Assembly (NCBI GenBank): GCA_934276485.1
Contig: CAKQTE010000095.1
Span: forward strand, 1 to 58,520
Origin: an uncultured Spirochaetales bacterium
Lineage (GTDB): Bacteria; Spirochaetota; Spirochaetia; Sphaerochaetales; Sphaerochaetaceae
Direction: 5' to 3'
DNA: 58,520 nt
Positions 52,251 through 58,520 of the stretch are shown in pieces; the first letter of the stretch is position 1; each line of letters starts with the position of its first letter. The notes beneath the pieces are model-generated. The model made no database searches, had not been told where the DNA came from, and worked only from the letters and a program-made list of their open reading frames with translations. A program made the translations under genes and the position numbers.

Positions 52251-53588
52251 TCAATGTTGTTCTACAAAACCTTCTGATGCTCGATAATTAGCTAGGCATT
52301 CAATTAGTCTTGCACTTAAGCCCCAGTTCTTTTTTCTAATCGCCATTTCTTCCTCTGTAGGATTACAATAGTCATCAAGGTAATTCCAGACAAGGTTTCC
52401 ATCATATGAGAAATCTTTTTTTGTCTCTTCGCAGTGCTTTTTCATTTGCTCAATATATTTCTCAGGAAGATACAAATATAAATAGTTCTTTGATTCATCG
52501 TATCCAAAATAGATTCTATCACAGTCTTCTATAATATTTCCATTTTCATCCTTAAGAAGACCTGCGCGATACATATTAGGTTTATACAATGACGGTACAT
52601 TGTCTTTAAAAGAATCAATATTACGAGTGACATCTATCACATTAAGAATGGTATCTACATCTGTGGATTTTGGTTCAATAAAACCATATTTATCAGTGCA
52701 TTCCTTGATTAAAGCACCAATAGTTCCGTTTTTATATGCCTTTAGTAGTTCGTCTTTTTTGACTCCATAGTATGTTTCAAAATACCAAATCATTGCTTCG
52801 CTGCTACTGTCTATTCCACTTCCACTGAAATAAATGTATCGTACGATTTTGGGCATGACAATATGTACAGTTATGTCATTATTGTATGAAATATTTACAG
52901 GTTCTTCAAAATACATAAATGTTTTTGGAGCCTTTTGATTTCCATCTTTATCAATATATTTGTTACCAACATCTGTTTTGAACGCATATGTTTTATTTAC
53001 AGCATCTTCATTTGCATATGATTTTTTCTAAAATCCAGCAACATCCTTGCTATTTGGAATCACAAGACCGTCTTTGTTTAGAAACAGTTGCCATAATGCT
53101 GATGGCCAATCATTTGTGATCATATTCAAGTCTTTGTTGTAGTATGTCTTCATATACCACCAGAAAGGATTTCCTGATAGAGGATTTATGCCATTTCCTT
53201 CTTTATAAATCTTAGGAATAATATTTGGAACATACAAAACATAATTGAATGTCATTCCATAATCAGTTTTTTGGTCTTCACCTAAGTATTCTAGATAAAA
53301 AGCGTTTGGATATTCGAACTGGTTGTTTTCGGAGTCATAGAGATACTTGAAACAAGAATCTTCATTGTAAAGGCCTTCGAAATGATACTTTAATAATACA
53401 TCATGAATCTTTAGATTATCCAAGACTCCTTCGACTGATCTTGTTGTGGGGTTTCCATTTTCATCAACATTAGAAATCAAGATAAGACGATCTCCTTTGT
53501 TGATATCTGCATCAGGAGAGCAGGATATTGCCAATAAAAGTGCGATTGAAATCAATAGGATAACGCTGAAGATAGTTCGACGCTTCAT
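52251..53588 (-). pseudogene. Lipoprotein gene split by an in-frame TAG stop
   Basis: Starts at ATG 53588 after AAAGGGGG, with MKRRTIFSVILLISIALLLA and then ISC (lipobox, Cys23). The frame stops at TAG 53030-53028, after 186 residues ending KDVAGF. The same frame continues without another stop for about 259 codons to 52251, with consistent composition (KKSYANEDAVNKTYAFKTDV, then YFEEPVNISYNN). A related module occurs on each side: NPFWWYMKTYYNKDL, SALWQLFLNKDGLVIP before the stop, and EAMIWYFETYYGVKKDEL, GALIKECTDKYGFIEP after it. So this was one two-repeat surface lipoprotein, recently broken by a nonsense change or read through. Confidence 0.8.
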
Positions 53589-53673
53589 TATAATCCCCCT
53601 TTAATAATGTTTGTCGTGTCTAGAGATAGTTTAGCACTAATTGAATTGTGCTTAAAGCTTTGATTCTAACAAA

Positions 53674-53712
53674 AAGGTTCTTCAAATCCTTTCTGTGGAC
53701 TAGAAGAACCTT
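53674..53712 (-). terminator. Terminator of the hisS-helicase operon
   Basis: A 10-bp stem (AAGGTTCTTC 53674-53683 with GAAGAACCTT 53703-53712) followed on the minus strand by TTTTTG. Confidence 0.7.
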
Positions 53713-53716
53713 ATTG

Positions 53717-56173
53717 CTATGCATCAATTGTCTTTTCAATTTCTGTAAGCTTCTTGCTACATTTCTTTCTGATTTTATCTTCACTCTTGTCGAGAGTATC
53801 GAGAATAGTTGCAAGAGAGTACATCGTTTCTCTTGCTGCAGATTCTAGTGATACAAATGGAATAAGAGAGTACTTATCATCATTGAATTTCAAGCCTAGG
53901 AAAGAGAACTCGTTTTTCTTTGTAGCGTATGGCTTTAAGGATAGCGATACGTAGTTCAAGAGTTTATCTGAGTCACACTTTTCTAGAGTGACATAGCCTT
54001 TTGGTTTACGTGTGATAATTTCGCGTGTTCCCTTCAATAGCTGTAGTTCTTTTCCAATATCCCTTGTCTGGAAAGTTTGCTTTGATATGTATTCGCCCAT
54101 GCAGAGTCTTAGCTTTGCATTCGATCTATCAGAGATGGTGAATAGCTTCTTGATAGGAACAAGATAGCATTCCTTTCCGTTGATGGTTCTCTTGAATCTT
54201 TCAAGATATTTTGCATCTTCTTTTGCTTGTCTCTTAGACTCTTTACTGAATCTTTCTTCTTCCTTGCGCTTATTAAAGCCTGTCTTGTTGAGAGATGAAA
54301 GGATAGTTGGGTCGATTTTCTGAAGCCATTCAGCTTTTAGTGGAGATACTGTGCGCGCATACATTTTTGATGTTTCGACAATCTCGCCTGCTAGAATATA
54401 TTCAGGAGTATTTCTGAACCAAGCAGAACCTGGATGGATCATGATCCTATCTGCAGTTGTTGTTCTGAATGAATATCTGTCTACACGCTTGCAGACATAT
54501 TGTCTTAAGCCTGCGGCTAGACAGCAGAAATATTCTGAGATGTTTCCTCCATCAGAAAGAGGTATACCTTCTTCAGATACTATCTGTTCAAGCTGTCCTT
54601 TGATGTTAACGATCTCATCCATGGTTTGCATATCGAGATAGTGCATTGTACAGAACTGTTCTTTTTCTTTCTTATCAACAATTACAGTATAGGCTTTGTA
54701 CAGCGTTAGCATTGATACAAAGTCTCCATATGTCTTGTTGCTCATTGCATGATGAACATCTCTTGCGATAAGCTCTTCTCCTGGAGGGAGAATGTAAGGA
54801 GACTTTGTTGATAGAAATGCAACTGCAGTAATTACATTTGATATAACTGCAGGGTAGTTGATGATAGCTTCAACGATAACTCTCGACAGTCTTGGTAGAA
54901 GAGGGAACTTGATCATCATCTCTCCAATGTGAGTAAGGTGATGGTTCTCTTCTATTGCACCAATCAAGATCAGTGTCTCTTCTGCAGATTTCAAAGCACT
55001 CTTCATTGGCTTTGTGATAAATGGAAAAGTCGCTGTATTGTAGATACCAATTTCGCTCATCCTCAAAACTACTTCTGCTAAGTCTGAGTGTAGGATTTCC
55101 TCTTCTGAGAACTCTGGTCTATTTTGATAGCTTTTTTCTGAGTATAGTCTGATGCACTTTCCACTAGCTGTTCTTCCTGCTCTTCCTTTTCTCTGATCTG
55201 CAGATGCTCTTGAGATATTCATAGGAAGAAGAGCAGATGTGAAGTTCTGCTGATTGTAGAAGTTAATCTTTGCCATACCAGAGTCAATGACTGTTCTGAT
55301 GCCATCGATCGTTAGGGATGTTTCTGCAATGTTTGTTGATACTACAACTTTAGTCTTTCCTTTCTCTGTCTTGGTAAAGACTTTGTCCTGTTCTTCTTTA
55401 GACAGTCGCCCATAGAGAGGGTATATCTGCAAAGATTTTGCAATGTCTGAGTAATATAGGTACATCAAGCAATTCTTGATGTCAGCTTCTCCTGGAAGGA
55501 ATACTAGAACATCCCCTCCGTTTGGATCTTGATGAGCTTCTTTTACAAGAGAGACTATCTTCTCAAAATAAAGTTCTTCTGTATCCCTTGTTAGCTTTTG
55601 AGGAATGTATCTTACTTCTACTGGATATGGGTGTCCTGATATTGAAATAATTGGGGCACCTGAGAAGAAATCAGAGAATGTCTTTGTGTTGATGGTTGCT
55701 GAGGATATTATGATCTTCAGCTCTGGTCTCTTTTGGGAGATTTCTTTCAATAGTCCCAAAATGAAGTCGATGTTAAGGCTTCTTTCATGAGCCTCATCAA
55801 CCATGATGACAGAGTATTTTGATAGAGTAGGGTCTGCTTTGACTTCCTGTAGCAATATTCCATCTGTCATGATCTTGATTCTGGTTTCGGGAGTGGATGT
55901 GTCTAGAAATCGCATCTTGTAGGCGCAATATGCTCTCTCGTCCTTGATTTGCTTCTTGATGAATTCGCAAACGGAAAGAGTTGCGATGCGCCTAGGCTGT
56001 GTGATGCCGATGATTCCCTGTTTATCATAGCCAGCTTCTTGTAAAATCAAGGGAATCTGGGTTGTTTTTCCAGATCCCGTTGGGCTTTCTACTATGATAG
56101 TTTGGTTTTTATCCAAAGCATCAAGGATATCTTGCTTATGTTGATAAACAGGTAAATCCAAAAATGAAATCAA
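53717..56173 (-). CDS. DEAH-box ATP-dependent RNA helicase (HrpA-like)
   Basis: 818 residues. Motif I SPTGSGKTTQIP, Ia TQPRRIATLSV, II VDEAHERS, III SSATIN, V STNIAETSLTIDGI, VI QRKGRAGRTASGKC. Helicase-associated and OB-fold regions follow, to about residue 650, then a Lys-rich linker (FNKRKEEERFSKESKRQAK) and a unique tail. It is shorter than HrpA (about 1300 residues) and lacks a recognisable HrpB C-terminal domain, so a precise name is withheld. Probably acts on mRNA or ribosomes. The ATG overlaps the hisS stop by 4 bp. Confidence 0.9.
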   Translation of the reverse strand: MISFLDLPVYQHKQDILDALDKNQTIIVESPTGSGKTTQIPLILQEAGYDKQGIIGITQPRRIATLSVCEFIKKQIKDERAYCAYKMRFLDTSTPETRIKIMTDGILLQEVKADPTLSKYSVIMVDEAHERSLNIDFILGLLKEISQKRPELKIIISSATINTKTFSDFFSGAPIISISGHPYPVEVRYIPQKLTRDTEELYFEKIVSLVKEAHQDPNGGDVLVFLPGEADIKNCLMYLYYSDIAKSLQIYPLYGRLSKEEQDKVFTKTEKGKTKVVVSTNIAETSLTIDGIRTVIDSGMAKINFYNQQNFTSALLPMNISRASADQRKGRAGRTASGKCIRLYSEKSYQNRPEFSEEEILHSDLAEVVLRMSEIGIYNTATFPFITKPMKSALKSAEETLILIGAIEENHHLTHIGEMMIKFPLLPRLSRVIVEAIINYPAVISNVITAVAFLSTKSPYILPPGEELIARDVHHAMSNKTYGDFVSMLTLYKAYTVIVDKKEKEQFCTMHYLDMQTMDEIVNIKGQLEQIVSEEGIPLSDGGNISEYFCCLAAGLRQYVCKRVDRYSFRTTTADRIMIHPGSAWFRNTPEYILAGEIVETSKMYARTVSPLKAEWLQKIDPTILSSLNKTGFNKRKEEERFSKESKRQAKEDAKYLERFKRTINGKECYLVPIKKLFTISDRSNAKLRLCMGEYISKQTFQTRDIGKELQLLKGTREIITRKPKGYVTLEKCDSDKLLNYVSLSLKPYATKKNEFSFLGLKFNDDKYSLIPFVSLESAARETMYSLATILDTLDKSEDKIRKKCSKKLTEIEKTIDA

Positions 56174-57456
56174 GCGTTAACTTCCTTTGCAACATCTTCG
56201 ATAGCCTTGAAAGTCTTGGCTTCTCTTGTTGCATGATTCTTTAAGACATACTCGCCATCCTTGAACGAAAGTGAGTATGGGATTCTGTTTTTCTCTGCAT
56301 AGTCGAAGATCTGTTTCATCTTCTTCTCTGGAGCAAGGTATACATCTGTCTTGACGCCATTGTCTCGGAGTGTGAATGCACTCTTCATTGCTAGCGCTGT
56401 ATCCTCAGCTCTGTGAATGATCAAGAGATCTGCTGATGCAGTGTTATTCAACAGTGGGCTCTTTAGTTCCTCGAGTCCTGCTAAGAGTCTATCGATTCCG
56501 ATAGATGAACCAACTCCAGGAAGCTTTTCCTTTGTATATAGGCTAGCTAGGTCGTTATAGCGTCCGCCAGAGCAAACAGATCCAATTGATGGAAGCTTGT
56601 CTAAGAATGTCTCATATACAATACCTGTGTAGTAGTCCAATCCTCTTGTAATAGATGGGTCAAGCATGAAGTGCTTTTCAATGCCAACAGCTTTCAACAA
56701 CTCGTAGATTTCCTTGACTCTTTCAGAACTTGGGCATGGGCCACCTGCTAGAGCTTCCAACTCTTCTAGTGTTTCTTCAAAGCTCTTGCCATTTCCTGCT
56801 GTGATATATTCAAGAATCTTCTTTGCCTTTGCCTCATCAGATGAGATCTCTGTAAGGATAGAGAGAACTTCCTCCTCTCCAATCTTTCTTAGTTTATCGA
56901 CAGCGCGAAGAATATCCACGGATTTATCCAATAGGCCAAGCTTTTCCAAGAATGTGTTAAACAGTCCTCTGTGTGATAGGTGGAATGTGTAGCCATCGAT
57001 TCCAAGAAGTCTGAATGAGTTATACATCATTGATAGGATTTCGAAATCTGCTTCTGCGTTATCGACTCCAACGATATCGAAATCACATTGAATGAACTCT
57101 CTGTATCTGCCTTTTTGTGGCTTTTCACCTCTCCAAACCTTGTTGATATGATAGCGCTTGAATGGAATTGCAAGCTCTGCTGAGTGAGATGCTAGAAAGC
57201 GTGCAAAAGGAACAGTGAGATCGAATCTCATTGCTACTTCTCTTCCTCCATTATCCTCAAAGTGGAATACCTGCTTATCTGTCTCTCCGCCACCTTTTCC
57301 CAAAAGAACGGATGTGTACTCCAATACAGGAGTGTCAATAGGAACAAAGCCATAGGATGAAAATCCATCTTCCAAGACTCTGATGATCTTTTTCTTAGGA
57401 ATCTCCTCATATGGGAGACTATCTCTGAATCCTTTTAGGATTACTGGTTCAATCAT
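56170..57456 (-). CDS. hisS: Histidine--tRNA ligase
   Basis: A 428-residue class II synthetase. Motif 2 region KVWRGEKPQKGRYREFIQCD, histidine motifs RGLDYYTGIVYE (HisA-like) and GGRYNDLASLY, opening signature GFRDSLPYEEIPKK, and a C-terminal anticodon domain (ADLLIIHRAEDTALAMKSAF). AGAGG lies about 8 nt before the ATG. First gene of a two-gene operon with the helicase. Confidence 0.95.
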   Translation of the reverse strand: MIEPVILKGFRDSLPYEEIPKKKIIRVLEDGFSSYGFVPIDTPVLEYTSVLLGKGGGETDKQVFHFEDNGGREVAMRFDLTVPFARFLASHSAELAIPFKRYHINKVWRGEKPQKGRYREFIQCDFDIVGVDNAEADFEILSMMYNSFRLLGIDGYTFHLSHRGLFNTFLEKLGLLDKSVDILRAVDKLRKIGEEEVLSILTEISSDEAKAKKILEYITAGNGKSFEETLEELEALAGGPCPSSERVKEIYELLKAVGIEKHFMLDPSITRGLDYYTGIVYETFLDKLPSIGSVCSGGRYNDLASLYTKEKLPGVGSSIGIDRLLAGLEELKSPLLNNTASADLLIIHRAEDTALAMKSAFTLRDNGVKTDVYLAPEKKMKQIFDYAEKNRIPYSLSFKDGEYVLKNHATREAKTFKAIEDVAKEVNA

Positions 57457-57550
57457 AAAAACGCCTCTGAATTACAATTAATTACGTATCAATAAATAGA
57501 TTACACTTTTTCTTTCGTTATGTGAATTGAGATGTTTCCACTCGTTGTTT

Positions 57551-58456
57551 TTATGCTCGTTTGACAACTGCATGTTTACCTCTGAATGCAATACCTATAT
57601 TTATAATGGATGCAATGCATTTGTCCTTCATCTCTGCTTCGTATTTCTTCTCATCTATTTGACTTAGAGCTTTCTCTGCCAATGAATCCAAATCCACATT
57701 GGGATCTCTTGTGTGTTTGAACTCGAATATGAATCCAGGAAGTCCTTTTGTTAAAGGTGATAATTGTATATCGAAACGACCTAAGCCTGACTCTCTATTT
57801 GAGCGTACTTGATAGCGATTTCCCAATACTGCGCATAGTCCAAGCATCATCCCATGATAGAAGCTTTCATTTGCGCCATCGATAGATGAAATGCTTTTTA
57901 GCATGAAGTTTTCTAATAGTGATTGAAGTTTTTCTTCGTCATTCGAAAAGATGGCTTGACTTATTGAAATTGAGATGCCATTTTGATTGGTCTTATTAAG
58001 AACTTCCTTATCGTAGACAAATGCAATTTCCTTGTTTGGAATTTCAACATCACACATGAAGTTGCCATCATTTTGAGGATATATCGAGACAGTCTTCAAG
58101 TACCCTGCAACAAGTAAGAAGCTATATATGTTATATGGATTATTTTGAACTTCTGGATATATCACACTAGTGTCGATATATGTTGTGATTTTGTCTCCCG
58201 AGAGTAGTTTATATAGTCCTTCTGAAATATCGTCAGTAGCTGTTGCAATAATCTCTCCAATGATTTCATTGCTGCCTGTTGATAGCCAAAATGCTTTTGG
58301 AAAGCAATTGTCTCCAATGTAGTTCAAAACAGACCATGGATTGAAGATCTCTGTTGACCCAAATCGATATCCATCATACCACTGGCAAACTTCCAATGTC
58401 ATTAAGTTAAGCTTTTGACACTGAAAAGAGACTGAAAAAGGCAATATATGGACCAA
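57551..58456 (-). pseudogene. C-terminal remnant of an AAA-ATPase/PD-(D/E)XK family protein
   Basis: Homology begins abruptly near CQWYDGYRFGSTEIFNPWSV, a segment that lies in the middle of full-length members, and continues through the linker to a complete nuclease motif (GLGRFDIQLSPLTKG, then FIFEFKHTRD). The whole P-loop half is missing. The open frame extends to a TTG at 58456, with unrelated residues (LPFSVSFQCQKLN) and no ribosome-binding site; an internal ATG precedes TLEVCQWYDGYRFG. It is either a 5'-deleted pseudogene or a stand-alone nuclease domain. It is not close in sequence to the two copies at 22.6-25.5 kb. Confidence 0.7.
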
Positions 58457-58520
58457 AAATTCATATGTTGCCTATTATTTTTGTGAATTTAATTATATCG
58501 TTTCTATACAATTATGATAT

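Noticed and set aside
53028..53030. TAG recoded as a sense codon (pyrrolysine or genome-wide reassignment)
   Set aside because: Several housekeeping genes in the window end in TAG, and no suppressor tRNA or pyl gene is seen. A nonsense mutation is simpler.
1..58520. CRISPR arrays, prophage genes, integrase or attachment sites
   Set aside because: No regularly spaced repeats, no tRNA-flanked duplications and no phage or integrase motifs were seen in any frame.

Overview
The window looks like a chromosomal segment of a low-GC bacterium with two membranes, most likely a spirochaete related to Sphaerochaetales. Supporting signs are a solute-binding protein with the spirochaete-style AMGSAE signal-peptide end, a eukaryote-like isoleucyl-tRNA synthetase, many lipoproteins, and MEP-pathway (ispE) and shikimate (aroB) genes. 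Lineage is inferred from familiarity with these traits, not from a search. Most of the window is housekeeping and densely packed. There is no phage, CRISPR array or intact insertion sequence.

Layout. 0-9.5 kb: a lipoprotein gene broken at a C8 tract, an M18 aminopeptidase, a tiny DpnD/PcfM-like gene, two tandem MATE exporters, a TrpXYZ-type ABC importer and a tiny acidic protein. 9.5-15.7 kb: a PdxA-like paralogue without its metal ligands plus a lipoprotein, an AAA_21 ATPase/RloB-like pair with altered active sites, and a membrane LuxR regulator overlapping an esterase. 15.7-20.2 kb: a structured leader RNA and the synthetase operon gltX-glyQS-tyrS. 20.2-28.4 kb (minus strand): mtaD-mtnA, two AAA-ATPase/PD-(D/E)XK paralogues, an acyl-CoA synthetase and a HAD phosphatase. 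28.5-37.4 kb: ispE, tRNA-Gln, rplY, pth, tilS, ftsH, lepA, galM, udk. 37.4-41.2 kb: yidD, rpmF-acpP-rnc, cca and a lipoprotein. 41.3-46.6 kb: ileS, a lipoprotein, an FmdB zinc ribbon and trpS. 46.6-47.6 kb: a decayed MATE locus. 47.6-58.5 kb: an SLC13-type permease, thiI, a NifS-family desulfurase, aroB, a lipoprotein gene split by an in-frame TAG, a DEAH helicase with hisS, and the remnant of a third PD-(D/E)XK protein.

How the genes work together. Translation and tRNA biology dominate: six aminoacyl-tRNA synthetases, tRNA-Gln, CCA addition (the tRNA gene lacks CCA), TilS, ThiI plus its sulfur donor, Pth, L25, L32, LepA and RNase III. A minor theme is MTA/SAM salvage. 

Most notable patterns. 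First, eleven start codons without a Shine-Dalgarno have a -10 hexamer exactly 6-7 nt upstream, which suggests leaderless transcription of many first-in-operon genes, while internal genes carry Shine-Dalgarno sequences. Second, there is a likely phase-variable lipoprotein. Third, there is a defence-like AAA/RloB pair in which both partners have lost key residues. Fourth, there is an unassigned structured leader before gltX. Fifth, several recently decaying loci remain readable.
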